Source of the DNA: Mauremys mutica
Lineage: Eukaryota > Chordata > Testudines > Geoemydidae
Direction of reading: 5' to 3'
DNA length: 64,000 bases
Assembly (NCBI RefSeq): GCF_020497125.1
Contig: NC_059077.1
Span: 27,541,340-27,605,339, forward strand
The notes beneath the pieces are model-generated. The model made no database searches and was not told the DNA's origin. It saw nothing but the letters and a program-made list of their open reading frames with translations. The stretch's first letter is position 1, and the number at the start of each line of letters is the position of its first letter. Of this stretch, positions 36,478 through 48,914 are shown piece by piece. The position numbers and the translations under genes are program-made.

Positions 36478-36700
36478 ATGTAGTCTAGAAGAAGGAGCAT
36501 ATGACTAGGAGTCACCAAGTCCTGTGTCCTAATCCCAGCCCTGCCAAGAATTAGCTGCGTGGCCTTGACCAGGTCACTTTGCCTTTCTTCTCAGTTTCCA
36601 TATCTATAGAATGGGAATAAATATCACAAATTTACCTACCTCTCAAGAATATTGACACCATTAAGTAATGTCTGTCCAGTACTACATTAAAAAAAATATA
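36478..36700 (+). repeat. MIR-type SINE, plus strand
   Basis: 'aatcccagccctgccaagaa', 'ttagctgcgtggccttgacc' and 'tctatagaatgggaataaat' follow MIR order on the plus strand. Confidence 0.8.
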
Positions 36701-36884
36701 TCACACCCCAAACCTAATCTGAAAATTCAGGCCCAGGAAGTCTCTAATTGCGCACCCAAAATTAGTGGAGACTTTTTGAAAATATTGTCCTAAATTTCTC
36801 TGTGCCTCAGTTCCCTATCTGTAAAAACTTTATATGGTTGTCATTATTTATATATAAATGCATTTGTTAAGGTTTATTTTTTCT

Positions 36885-36960
36885 ATTGCGATAGTGCCAA
36901 GAAGTCCCAGTCAAATGGGCAGGATGCTAAGCACTGTACAGACATGTAATGAAAAGCTCA
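36885..36960 (+). repeat. Tail of MIR-like reptile SINE
   Basis: 'gatagtgccaagaagtccca' and 'gctaagcactgtacagacat' match the tail also seen, reversed, at 13320-13445. Confidence 0.5.
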
Positions 36961-38040
36961 TACTTTTGTGACAGGGTGCAACCTGGACTGTGGGACCATT
37001 GAGACCTCTCTCCCACCAACCTGGGCTCTCTCTCATACTGTGATGCTGTTGGCAAGATACAAATCGCTGGCAGGTACTGCATTTACAAAGACATCCACAG
37101 GCAGGACACACGCAACTGAGTTACATGAATGCTTCTCCCAGCCACTCATGAACCAACAGCTGAGAGGTTAATGTTCAACAGATTAAGACTTTCAAAATGA
37201 TACCTCACAAGGCATACTTTGTACAAAGCATATCATAATTATATGACAGTGGTGAATATGGTGATGCCAGGGTCCTGCTTTGAGGTACAGAGTGCAATAA
37301 CTTTCCTCTAAAATCCTGCAATCCAAGTATAAAATGAAAGACAACAGGTGAAAGTAAACTGATGAGGGAACCCCAAGAGAACAGTAAGACAATTACAAAC
37401 AGTACAAACAAACAAACCGTGCTCATCAGCTGCTTAACCATTGTTGAGTTGTGTGGCTCTGCTTCATGGCATAGGCAAATTTGAAGAAAGAGAATGTTGT
37501 GGCTTTGCTGATTTGAAGGTGCTCCTTTCACACAAAAAGAGAGCAGCATGAGAGAAAGGGTGACAGTACTTGTGGGAAAAACTGAATTATATATATATAA
37601 AAAATAGAGGCAGCCATTGTTGATGGAAAGGAGGCAGAGATCAATGGCTCAAGAGCACATTAGAGATAAATAGAGCGAGGCTAAACCATGAAGGGTCTTA
37701 AAAGTGAAGACAAGCAGTTTGTGTTTCGGGGGGGGGGGAGAGAGGAGGGAAAGGAGAAGAGTGCAAAGATGTGGTTGGTAAAGCTCAGATACCATAGTGA
37801 TGAGCACCACAGAAAAGCCTTAGGAAATTAATTCCTTATTCAGCGTAGGTTTGTATGGCATATGGCCACACATTGAATGGAAGATAAAAAGAAATACTGA
37901 AGAACTGCCTTATTTCTTAAGCATTGTCCTTTTTGTGCACTGAATAAGGGATATTGTGAGAGAAAAATAATATGTGATCATGTAATTAAAGACTGTATCA
38001 TAATGCACAAGGGAGCAAATTAAATTTTCACAGGCAACCT
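36961..38040. other. Intron with no clear feature
   Basis: 37650-37715 ('catgaagggtcttaaaagtg') may be a decayed LINE 3' region. A G run of 10 lies at about 37729-37738. Nothing else is recognised. Confidence 0.4.
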
Positions 38041-39273
38041 CTTGCAAGCGCCCCCTGGCCAAGTGCGTGTGCCTGCACTCACTCCTGTAGTTTGTGGTGG
38101 GTCTTCAGTGACTCAGTCCTCTGGCCAACTTAGGGCTAGTCTACACTTACCTGCCGGGTCGACGCGGAGAGTTCGACTTCTCGGAGTTCGAACTATCGCG
38201 TCTAATCTAGACGCGATAGTTCGAACTCCCTGCGCGCTCCGGTTGACTCCGGAACTCCACCACTGCAAACGGCGGCGGCGGAGTCAACCTTGGAGCCGCG
38301 GACTTCGATCCCGCGGCGTCTGGACGGGTGAGTAGTTCGAACTAGGGTACTTCGAGTTCAACTACGCTATTCACGTAGCTGAACTTGCGTACCCTAGTTC
38401 GACCCCCGCCCTTAGTGTAGACCTGCCCTTACACACAGTCTGTGCAAAATACAAGTCAAACCCCTTCTGGGGTAAACAGTCCAGCAAGGGCTGGACCCCT
38501 TGGCTGGAAAGTCTTTGTAGCCCTCCCCAGGCTCAGCTCACAATCAGTTTAATAATCCCCCAACCCTGGTATGGGGCCATGCCCCCAGGACTTCCTCCCT
38601 GCAGACTCTTTGCCCCCTCTGAGCCTTTCTGACCACAGCTCTCCAGCCAGACCACTAAACAGTTCAGTTCTCATCTGGGGGAAGGTAGGATGTATCAAAA
38701 ACCAATATAATCCAATGTCACTGACCCTCTTTAGGGGTCTTCAATCCCCTCTCCTGGGCCTGGTCCAGGGCTTAAGTCACTTCCCCAGTGGCTGGTTGGG
38801 GGGACACATGCCTGCCCACTACTCCAGGTCCCAACCCAGGGACTCTACAAATAGTAGTCACTCGCTGCATCCCTTTGACTACTCACGATGCTGCTACACT
38901 TCCCTGGGCCACTTCACCTTCTTCACTCTTACCTCAAGGCTTACAGTTGCTAAGTCCCAGCAGCCAGCCAAGAACTCCTTCTCTGCTCCCTCAGTCCTTG
39001 CCAAAAACAGCTCTGTCCATGGTCCTGTAGCTTCTTCAATCAGCCAGGAACTCCATCCACACTCCTCCAGCTCCAGGCAGTAACTGCCCTCTGAGCTGCA
39101 CTGCAGCTCCTCTTATATGGGCCTGCTGGGCCTCGAATGGCTGCTCCCTGCAGCCTCTCTCTGATTGGCTCATGAGATGCAGCCACTCTAGGCTGCTTGG
39201 CGGGATTCATCTCCACTGCTCCTTTCTGGGATAGGGTGTGGTAAGACCATGAAGCCTTCTGTAGGGGGTCACA
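38041..39273 (-). mobile_element. Probable solo LTR, minus strand, split by a Harbinger MITE
   Basis: On the minus strand the sequence starts TGTGACCCCCTACAGAAGG (RC ending at 39273) and has a TATA-like CCCATATAAGAGGAGC (RC of about 39107-39122). It then continues through a repeat-like, GC-moderate region into 38041. The Harbinger MITE (38133-38428) separates the last roughly 90 bp. The U5 end could not be fixed, so the left boundary is approximate and no target duplication is claimed. No internal proviral genes are next to it. The 170-residue plus-strand frame at 38571-39083 lies antisense inside it and has no known domain. Confidence 0.5.
38130..38431. mobile_element. PIF/Harbinger-type MITE with strong palindromes
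   Basis: The element is 38133-38428 (296 bp). The ends GGGCTAGTCTACACT and AGTGTAGACCTGCCC are inverted repeats (one mismatch). TTA on both sides (38130-38132, 38429-38431) is the 3-bp duplication of PIF/Harbinger elements. It contains a perfect inverted repeat with 22-bp arms (38183-38204 and 38208-38229) around a 3-base loop, and a second imperfect hairpin at about 38334-38403 ('gttcgaactagggtac' arms). No transposase. Confidence 0.85.
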
Positions 39274-39869
39274 CTGGCATTTTTTAATTTCTGAGTGTTT
39301 GCTTTGCAATCTTAACATTCTTTTAATGAAGGTTTTTTCCCCATGCAATAATATCCTGTTATCAAGTGATTAAAAATACCAGGCTATTGATCACTCTACT
39401 TCTCCTAGATCCATGCTAGACTGTCTCTTCAAGAGCCAGGGGGAACCATCTCTGTGGCACTTTCCTCACAACCAACAGTGAGTAACAGTCATGTTCCACT
39501 GATTGAGCTACTCAGGTTTTGTTTATTTCTAAAGGATGTTGCCATTAGATTGATGTCAGGTTCTATTTCCATAGCTTCTTTCTCTATCACTGTAATTCGG
39601 ATTGCCTGCACCCCTTTCCTCCTCAGAAAGGATTCTCCTAAGATGTCCTTGTCTTTGCCTTCACCTTTAAAGACATTAAAACATTATTTACACATCCACC
39701 AGTATCCTGGATTTATGTGCCATCTACATGCCTAAACTCTGCCACTGTTAGCAACAGTGTTGGTCCCAAGACCAAATAACAGAGAAGGGTTCTGCAACAC
39801 ACTCCGGTAAAACTTTACAAAAGAATAGCTCAGTTAAATCAAAACTTAAGGACAGTGGGTGCAGATGGA
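39274..39869. other. Intron sequence with no recognised feature
   Basis: No repeat ends or conserved frames are seen. Confidence 0.5.
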
Positions 39870-42660
39870 GCTTGAGAGTCAGAATGACCAAAACTGTAAC
39901 TAGAGTAGGCATGTGGAATGCAGAACTTTGTACAATATGGGAATATTGGCACAGGTTACAGGAGAAAGAAAAAGATACCATCTGAACATAATTGGTGTCA
40001 ACGAGATGAGATGGGCAGGGAGTGGAAAAATGGGGTCTGATGGTGCTAACATCGTATATTCAGGAGCAGGAACACATGAAAGAAGTATGGGAATTATATC
40101 ACAAAGACACTACTGGCTTGGGAGTTCGTGAACAATAGAACAGTCAGGCTGCAAAAAAACTATGCAAAGAATATAATAATCCAAGTATATGCACCGGCAA
40201 ATGCAGCTGGTCGCAGCTAGTCAAGTGCAGCAAGTATTTGATGATGTGCCTAACTATGACATCAGGTTGATGATAGATGACTTCAATGCACAAACTGGCA
40301 ACAACTCTGGCTGGGAAGGAAACATGAGCACAGCAGTGGAGAGCATCCTAACTGATAGCGGCAAACAGCTGTTGAATCTGCGGTAAAAACACTCTAAAGA
40401 CAGGAGGCAGTCTCTTCCAGCATAAGAGGGTAAGATCACATAAGATTACCGGACAATGTGATGATCAACCAGATATATCACGTGTGTATCTAAGAGATGT
40501 GCATCTTCACAGGGGGGCGGAGAAGTCAGTCAGCAGAGAAGCAGATGTTGGCTCTGATCATTATCTTGTAGTGTGGCCCCATTATAACTTAAACTCAAAA
40601 AGATTACAAAAAAAGTGTTATAGCAATAGAGAAGTTCAAGGACAAAGACATGCAGATCAGACTGCACTTAGCCACTATTTCAGTGTTGTATAGGGCAAGG
40701 CTGATGAAAGTCTAGAAGACAGATGGTGAAACTGGAAGAAGACAGTAGTCAATACATCAGAGGAGGTAGTGGGCCTCCGAAGAGGTTGGAAGAAAGATGC
40801 ATGGATTATATCTGGAACATGGACAGCAACTGACAAGCTGAAAATTCTGAAGGGGAAAAAAAAGGAATAGTGCAAGACACTGACAGAACTCAGAGACAGA
40901 TGCAAGATATAACAAAAGAGACAAAGAAATGAAGAGAAGCAGGTAAGATAGAAATGCCTGGGTTCAGAAGGCTGCAGAAGCAGGCGCACAGAGGGGTGAC
41001 ATCAAGCAGCTGTACAGAATAGTGAAAGCTCTCTCACAAATAACTAGACTGCCACATGAACAGATATTGAAAAACACATGAACAACAAGCCAGATGATGG
41101 ACAGAACATTTCCATTCCATATTAAACTGTCCAGAACTGATGATCATGCACAGGTCTGAGAGAAATGCCAATGCTAATTTAGAAAAAAGAGGAACCAAAA
41201 ACTCCTGATGAAATTAAAGAGTTATCAAAAGTCTCAAATAGGGGAAAGCTTCCAGGGTTGACAATACTCAACTAAAAGTCCGGGGTGGGTTAATTCTGAT
41301 TGAGCAGCTAACTGATAAAGAAAGTTTAAGTGCCACAAGACTGGAAAGACTATCATCACGGCATTGCCAAAGAGGGTAACCTTACTCAGTGCATGAACTG
41401 GAGAGGTATTGTACTGCTACCAATCCTGAGCAAAGTATCTGCTAATGTTATGCCGAATAGAATAAAGGCAGCAGTGGACGAAACCTTACAAGAAGAACAG
41501 GCTGGATTCCATCCAGGCAGATCATTTTGTGAACCCATTCACTGTTTGACCAATCTTAATAAATTTTGACTTTAAGAAAGTGTTCAAGAGTGTCTGCTGA
41601 GACACCCTATGGAATGTTGCCAGGAGCTATAGGATACCAGACAAGCTGATCAACATAATAGAGAGTTTATATGATGGAAGATCAGATACAGGCCTAGGTG
41701 AGTGTTTGATACTATGACTGGTGTTAGACAAGGGTGTGCGTTGTACCGATCCTCTTTGCATTATCAATAGGCTGGTTGATGAAGTGGACAACACAGGCAT
41801 TGTGGACAGTGTAAAATGGTTAGTGGAGATGAGTTACATGACCTTGACTTTTACTAAGTAGGACGTGGAATAGAATGATTGCCCTTACATCTGAGGTAGA
41901 ACTAGAAACAGCAAAAATTGGATTGAAAGTAAATGTAGAGAAATCCAACATTATAAAGGTAGGAAATTAGAGAAAAGATACAACTTTGCATATGGAAAAG
42001 AAATAAAAAAGGTAGAAAAAGTTCTGCTATCTGAACTACATGATGACATTTGAAGGTGGCTGCAATAAAGGATATTCATACAAGATTAGCAAAAAAAACC
42101 TTCTGGAAGGATGAACAGCATCTGGTCAAACAGATCTCCACACCAAATTAAAAGATCAGATTATGTCATGTGACTGTAACAAGCATGCTACTATATGGAG
42201 CAGAGATTTGGCTAATTATAGTGGCTTTAAAAAAAAAAAAAGGTTGGAGGCTGCCCGTCACAGATGGCTGAGGAAGACATTACACATTTCATGGCATAAC
42301 AACAAATGCAAGAGTAAGGGAGCTGACATAGCAGGATATGTTAGCAAATATCAAAGAAAGCAAGCTCAGGTGGTTCGGACATATATGCCATACGGAAGAT
42401 GGGCGACATGCTAAGCATTGATTTGGGTGCATGAATGAAGAAGGAGAAGGCAAGGAAGGCCAAGAAAAAAAACTGGCCTTCCTGGCATATTTTCTGGAAT
42501 ATATCCTGGCATCACCTGTGAAGAAATATCACAGGTAACAGGCAACCATAATCAGTTGACAAACTGGACTGCCCAATGGGTCAACAGCATAGGAGAAACT
42601 CAGGTCCAGGATAAGGACTACCTGAGTTGAAAAGCAGAAGCTTCCTGTAGTTCTTAAAGC
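39870..42660 (+). pseudogene. Decayed APE-type non-LTR retrotransposon (RTE/CFDP2-like)
   Basis: The fragments read in order along the plus strand. An AP-endonuclease N-terminus has VGMWNAELCTIW near 39914 and NIIGVNEMRWAGSG near 39985, where the Glu is the expected catalytic residue. The end of the endonuclease is near 40545 ('VGSDHYLVVWPHYNL', with the SDH motif). The reverse transcriptase at 41330-41569 has PQDWKDYHHGIAKEGNLTQC, then NWRGIVLLPILSKV and EEQAGFHPGRS. The C-terminal region near 42180-42620 has RRLEAARHRWLRKTL-like text. Many shifts and stops separate them. The 3' tail is A-rich ('aatacataataaatac'). The translated style matches 'endonuclease-reverse transcriptase' proteins of the RTE-like group, including CFDP2-type sequences; the clade is inferred. 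Nearly full length but dead. Confidence 0.8.
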
Positions 42661-43209
42661 TTGTGAAAAAATACATAATAAATACAACTGTCATTTTCAA
42701 GTGGATATAATACTTTTATTACAACTCACTGCTTGCTGTTATCTCTTGGGAAGAACTGCTGTATAATGACAAACAGCTGCCACATTCCACCTCACAGGTG
42801 GCTACATTTCAGTGAAGAGGGTAGCAACTACTGTCTGAACAGTTTAAAAAACAAACCTCACTCTGCATCATTTTGTATGTGACCTTTTCAGTGTTAATCA
42901 CGTACTAAGAACCGAACTTTTAATTCAACCAGAAAGATGTGGAGTTGGTTTCATTCTGGGAGTTGAAATTACATCTTGTGGGTCATCATTATGCAGCCAA
43001 GCCGTGTGAGGAGATGTTTGGCCAGGAGTATGGAAACCTAGGAGCAAACAGGTAAGGTATTTCTACAGATGTCTTTGGAATTGTTGGTTCCATTCTGCTG
43101 CCACACAGCTTGCTTGGTAGAAAAATCAAAACCTGTTAAACAGAATGTTGCCCTATTTTTTCCCCTATATGGGAGAGGAAAGGCAAGCTTGTAGTTAAAT
43201 CTCCCGTGT
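42661..43209. other. Intron sequence with no recognised feature
   Basis: No repeat ends or conserved frames are seen. Confidence 0.5.
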
Positions 43210-43417
43210 CCCAATCCAGTGCCTTAGATTCCCATCTCTGCTACAAACATCTTGTGTGATCTTGGGAAAGTCACTAAATCTCTCTGCACTTCTGCTCCTC
43301 ATCTATCTAATGGAGAGAATAAATTATAATACATTTCTTTTCTCCAACCCTTTGTCTGTCCTACTGATTTAAATGGTGAACTCTTTAGAACAGGGAGTGT
43401 CATTTGATAAGTGCCAT

Positions 43418-44130
43418 ATATACTCAATCATAACCTGGTTCGTTTATAAGCCAACCCCCCCGCCCCACCAAGATGGATAAGCAAAAATGGCAAATATTTA
43501 TGACCCATTCATAAGACGACCCTATAATTCAGGGGTCAGCAAACTTTGGCTCCCAGCCCATCAGGATAAACCGCCGGTGGGCTGAGACAGTTTGTTTACC
43601 TCGAGCGTCCGCAGGCACGGAGGTAAACCTAAGTAAACAAAATGTCCCGGCCTCCCAGCAGTTTACCCTGATGGGCCGGGACAGCAACTGGTGGGGAAAT
43701 TTTTTTGGGGGGGGGGGGGGAGGGAAGCGCAGAAGCTGGGGGGGAGGGAAGTAACCCCTGTGACCACTCTCCATGACCCCACCCCTAACCCGGGACCTCC
43801 CTACCTGATCCCTCCCTGTGTAATCCCTCCTCACCCCACCCATAGCCCGGGACCCCCCACACTCTCCCTATCCCTCCCTTCCCACCTTACCTGGGGTGGG
43901 CCAGGGGAGAATGTCTCTGGCCAGAAGAGCAGTGTGGCCAGAAGCAGAGAGACTCTGGCCCTGCCTCTTCCCTTCTGGCTCTGCTAACTGTGCTGCCTCT
44001 CCTTGCCCCCTCTGTTGGAGGGAGGGGCTGTGTCCCACTTCTCCCCCTCTCTATATCTGTTCATAAACTGAACCCCTTCTCTGATGCTTCCCTTTTTTAC
44101 TAAAAAAATTCAGTTTATGAACGAGTAGAT
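43418..44130. mobile_element. DNA transposon (MITE) with 20-bp inverted ends
   Basis: Left ATATACTCAATCATAACCTG (43418-43437) and the right end on the reverse strand, ATCTACTCGTTCATAAACTG (44111-44130), match at 16 of 20 positions. The insertion point inside the SINE fixes the boundaries. The TA-rich ends suggest the Tc1/mariner group, but the duplication is not clear. The inside is C/G-rich and contains a further palindromic segment at about 43530-43690. Confidence 0.75.
43530..43690. repeat. hAT-like palindromic segment nested in the TIR element
   Basis: 'cagcccatcaggataaaccg' near the left mirrors 'cagtttaccctgatgggccg' near the right, and 'gtttacctcgagcgtccgca' lies in the middle, as in the hAT MITE at 23707-24000. 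Terminal ends are incomplete. Confidence 0.6.
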
Positions 44131-44205
44131 GTTATTTGTACAGTGCCTAGCACAGTATGATAGGTAGGTGCTACTGTCATACAAAATAACTAACAATAAT
44201 ATCTG

Positions 44206-47200
44206 CAATTAGAAAAGGTGAGTCAGGAAATGATGAGTCAAGAATTCCTGAGCACCTCCTGCCGCCACCCTCCCCCCCCACCCCGCAATTGCTTTTGAAT
44301 TCAATAGTGAATATATTTTAAAAAAACAAACAAACAAACCTGCACGCAATTTGGGCCTGATCCAAACTCCATTGAAATGAATGGAAAGACTCCCATTGTC
44401 TCCGGATTGGGCCTTTTAAGTGTTCTAATTTCTTTCTTGCACAGTTGGAGGTTAATAAAAAACGCAAACTTCTTACACCTCTAATATTTCCTGAATCGGG
44501 AGAAGTCTTTTAATGAAGGTTTCCCATTAACTCTTTATCAACAGGAAACAAATCCAGCTGCCAGACCCCTACTGGGTTAGGAAATACCACCTGGCACCTG
44601 CTATTGTTTATTACCCTCCCATCTGCCAACTACATACCCATTAATCTCAGACTACACTCAGGATGCAGCCCTAAATATTAGAGGAAAGCCTTTTCTACTG
44701 GTATAAGAGGCAAAGAATCTCTCTCTATAGTGTTCCAAAGACCACCAGGAGGAATGCTGAGGCTCGAGCTCGGTTCACACACCATGGCAAGCAAGGGGCA
44801 TGCCCTCTTAGTCAACTCACACATATGCTGCTGGAGGCACATGCAGCTTGTGATCAAAGCAGCAGCAAATCACAGTCAGCAGCCCTCTGAGCCCTCTTGT
44901 TCTGCATCTGCAAGATGGCTCTCGTTTGGAGCCCAAGGCCAGCACTGTTCTGTTCTTATTCACCTTCTAGCCTGCTCTTGACATGAGTGAAAAATTCTTC
45001 CCTTGAATTTTTGTGAGGCTTTTGTTGTGATGACACATGTGTTAGTGGACTGGCTTTTGGTTGTTTGGCTTTTTTTTTTAAATTAAATAAAACAAGGGGC
45101 AGGGAATAGTTTTTACTAGGAAAACAGTGTGTGCCTATATACAAAGGTTATTATTTTCTCTCTCTCGTGTGTGTGTGCTCGCATGTGCGCATGCACACAT
45201 GCACAAATGTCCAGACTTTGCTTGGACGGACTTCTTGTTTTCCCCCAGCACGGTGATGCAGACACACTTTTAGTCTCAATTCTAAGAAATTCAAAGGTGG
45301 TCAGTTGTGACTTGTGCCTTCTGTAGGCTGAATTAACAACAAGGCTATCTTATTGCCTTGTAAAGAATAATTCTTGGTGGCAGAGTATTTTCAAATAGAA
45401 GTTCATTTCTATCCAGTTTGCAGTCTCTTTCATTAAAGCGCTGCACACAAATCTGCTCATCTTGGTTCCCAACATAAAGATGTTTATTGGTACATTCCAA
45501 ACATACATTCCCTATGCCTATCCCTACCTCCTGGTAAATGGGGAGAAAGGGAGCAGATGCTTTAAATCAAGGACATTCTGAGTACAGCTGGTTGAAGGCG
45601 TGGCTATAACAAGGGGTGGTGTTTAACAATATTCTGTAATGTTGCCTGAATGAGCCTGCTGACAGCTTTTAGCACCTGTTGCGATGATACACAGTTCCAG
45701 GTTAATATGCACTATAATGCACCTAAATTTGTGTTAATGAAAAGACAGTAAGTTTCTTAAGGATATACTAACAAGTTGCTGGGAAGGAACTGGCCACTGT
45801 TAAAAACCTGAGTAGTAAATTTAGTCAACCACACCAACTCTGAAAACTATCTGCACTGGAAACATAGCCACTGGAGTTTGAAAATTAAGTGAGGCCAAAT
45901 GTTCTTTGGGATTTTTCAGCCACCTCTAGGGAAGATTGAGATTCTCATTTCCTATTCTAGGATGGCCACATTTTTCTGCATAAAAACCCCAAATGCAAGC
46001 ATCAGTGAAAAGATGGATATGCAAGACAGAAAGAAATGCAGATCTAAAAATACAGGGAAATTTTAAGTAAGCAACACTTGTGAGCTAGAACTCTGACAGG
46101 GACATATTGTTAACTGCAGAGATTATAGAAAAAAATTGATGTTCCAAAATAGGAAAAGCTACTACTTAATTACTTCACTGACTTGTCTTCAGGCAAAAGC
46201 ATTTACTAAGTAAATAAATTATTTCAGTGTAGAGCTATGATTTCTTATGGTTCTCGCTTCGGTCAGGTTGACAAAACTAGCACAAACCTCAAAACCTGGG
46301 AGGCAAACAGTTATCTCATTAAAGCACACCATATTAACTTGCAGCCATCAACCCTGCTGCATGCTGTGCTATGAATAAATTAAATGTGAATTCAGAAGCA
46401 TTCTGGCTGGCTGTGTCTGACAAGCACCAGAACTGTACAAACTTCACCAATCATTTCAGCTTGTGTAACAGAGTCACAGGGAAGACAGGAGGGAGGCAAA
46501 AGCAACAGAGTGGATTTCTATCCTTGGACATTGGTACAGCTGTAACTCAAAAAACGCATGAAACAGCTTTGTATTAATATGATGTTGAAGATACAAAGCT
46601 GAACTGATCTCTGGTACAATAATCAATAATAAAACATATATTTCAGTGAATTACCACGATCACTGTCTTTTTCTGGTTGAACATAACAGCAACTAACAAT
46701 GCTCACTTTAGAGGAAATCTGATTTGGACATGAAAATGTACTAAATCTGGCCCTGTAACAGCTCAAACAGGCAGCAGAATCACACACTGTGCCAGCCACT
46801 GGATAATGGATTTCCCCATCATCTTAAAGTCATTGGGTCGGATTCTTATCTTCACCAAGCCCCTTTACTCCACCCTGACATTAAGGAGGCTTTAAACTGG
46901 GCATACATTATATTTTGCCTACTTGCATCAAAATTACTTTCCAACAAGTATAAGGCCCATCCTTGGTGTACAGCAGATACACTACCTGAGTGGAGTAAAG
47001 GGCTTAATGTAAATGACAGGAAGGTTTTGGGTCCAGTTCTATCATCTGATACAGAGGCATAACTCTTACTGATGTCAACAGGAGTGAATGGCACCCACTT
47101 ATGTCAACAGAAGTTGCACCAGGGGGCAGAACTGGTCCCTTAGTGTTATATATGAACACATTTCTGAATACATACATATACTCTTGAATTTGTGAATTTC

Positions 47201-47368
47201 AGTTGGGTTGAACCCAGTTTAACAGGATAGCTTCTCTTTCCTTCATCATAATAAAAACAAGAATGAGCAGGCAAGTGTGACAGCCACCATCTTGGTGAAC
47301 ATCAGTTATTGAACTGGAAACCTCCAAAGCTAAAAGCATAAGTCAGCTTGAACTAAAGTGGGTTACAC
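44206..47368. other. Intron sequence with no clear feature
   Basis: A mixed (TC)n/(TG)n run lies near 45158-45178 and a G/C-poor stretch near 45070. 46830-47130 has phrases typical of old reptile repeats ('gggtcggattcttatcttca') that I cannot classify. Confidence 0.45.
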
Positions 47369-48087
47369 AAGGTGTGATGGGGCAAGGCCAGATGGCTACA
47401 GTAAAGTAGAGAGGAACAGATATGTTAGCCCCAGGCTAAACAAATACCTGGTACCATGGTAACCAAATCGCAGTTGCTCCAGGTTAATCAAGACACCTGG
47501 GGCCAATTAAGATCCTTCTAGAAGGCAGTGGAGAGAGCTACATTGATTGGGACACCTGAAGCCAATCAAGGGCTGGCTGGCACTAGTTAAAAGCCTCCCA
47601 GTTAGTCAGTGAGGTGTGGGTATCAGGAGCTAGAAGAGGGAGCTGTGCTGTTGAAGGAATGAAGCAGTACAAAGCCATATCAAGTGTAAGAAAGGAGGCC
47701 CTGAGGTAATGGTGAAGGAGATATTGAGTGGGGGCTGCTGTGGGGAAGTGGCCCAGGGAATTGTACATGTCCTATTTCCAAAAAGTCAGCTACCATAGCT
47801 GCTAATTTTAGGGACCGAGCTGGAGCCTGGACTAGAGGGCAGACCCAGGTTCCCCCTGCCCCTCCCTGATTAATCACTGAGACTGGGAGACAAGAGAGAC
47901 TGTGCGAGGGAGGATTGCTTCTCCTCACCTCCGTTGTTGGCTTATGAAAATGGTTCAGTAAGCTGTGACCCTTGCCTCTAGAGAGAGAAGGGCTATGTGG
48001 AGGGTCACAGGGAGCTTCTGAGGCTAGCAAAAATCCGCCAGGAAACGCAGGACCCACGGAGTCAAGGACAGAACTTTGTCACAAAGG
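47369..48087 (+). mobile_element. Solo LTR with exact 4-bp target duplication
   Basis: The LTR is 47373-48083 (711 bp). It starts TGTGATGGGG and ends CTTTGTCACA, with the 5-bp inverted ends TGTGA/TCACA. AAGG is present exactly at 47369-47372 and 48084-48087. 'gttaaaagcc' near 47586 is a weak TATA-like site. No internal viral genes or second LTR are adjacent, so it is a solo LTR of an ERV-type element; a 4-bp duplication fits ERV class I among others. The 125-residue reverse frame at 47680-48057 lies inside it and is fortuitous. Confidence 0.85.
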
Positions 48088-48914
48088 ATAATATTGTTCC
48101 AATGCACTCATGATAAATATAAGAAATACAATATCAAAGGAGTAATGACAAGTTCACAGGAGACAGATCTTGCTGGCTGCCTGGCCAGTTTCATACAATG
48201 GCAGGAGCATTATGGAAAGATAGTCAAGGAATAAATAAGAATCAAAATGTAAAAAGAGAAGACAGTTTAAAAAGAGGTGTAATTATGTCTAGAACTATAC
48301 AAAACCCTTTTCTTTTAATAAATCTAGTGTGTTGGCCTCTGGCAAAATAAGATTCCATGGCATCATATTTATTTCAATGTGCATGCACATTAAGTCACAC
48401 GCTGTCAGAAAGTTTCTGGGATAAAAGCATGCTGAATTCTAATTAGCAGGTTTAAATTGATGGGAAATTAAAAATTAACCTTTTATTCATCAATATTTTA
48501 AAACCATATTAGGCTCCAGTCAGTAGAGAATGCCCTAAGGAGGCACACAAGGCTGTCTTACTGAACAATTGAAGGGAAACCAGGATGGATGAGACGCATC
48601 AACTTTAATGTGAAGAAAGTACTGTAGCACACAGCTAAACTCGAGCCCATTGTGTAAATGGTTCCAAAATTAGAGCGATTCCGCACCTGTATTCCACAGC
48701 TAAAGAACTTCATTTGCCTACTTGCCATGGGAAGCATTCCCAGGCAAGTAAGGGGCCCATTCATATCTCCAGAATGAAAGCTTTATTTCAAAAGCATTTA
48801 AGAGATTTCCAAAGCAGTATCAGAGGGAAATGAACAAAACTCTCATGCTGTGGACAGTTGTGAAACTATTCAGACCATGTACATTTCACAGTGATCTCAC
48901 AAGGAGAAAGAAAA
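48088..48914. other. Intron sequence with no recognised feature
   Basis: No repeat ends or conserved frames are seen. Confidence 0.5.

Larger units (their letters stand above)
43210..44205 (+). repeat. MIR-like SINE split by a TIR element
   Basis: The 5' part (43210-43417) has 'gtgatcttgggaaagtcact' and 'gaactctttagaacagggag'. The 3' part (44131-44205) has 'gttatttgtacagtgcctag' and 'cacagtatgataggtaggtg', the normal continuation of this SINE tail. Between them lies the TIR element at 43418-44130. Confidence 0.75.

Noticed and set aside
38571..39083. 170-residue plus-strand frame
   Set aside because: Lies antisense inside a probable LTR, Ser/Pro-rich, with no recognisable family.
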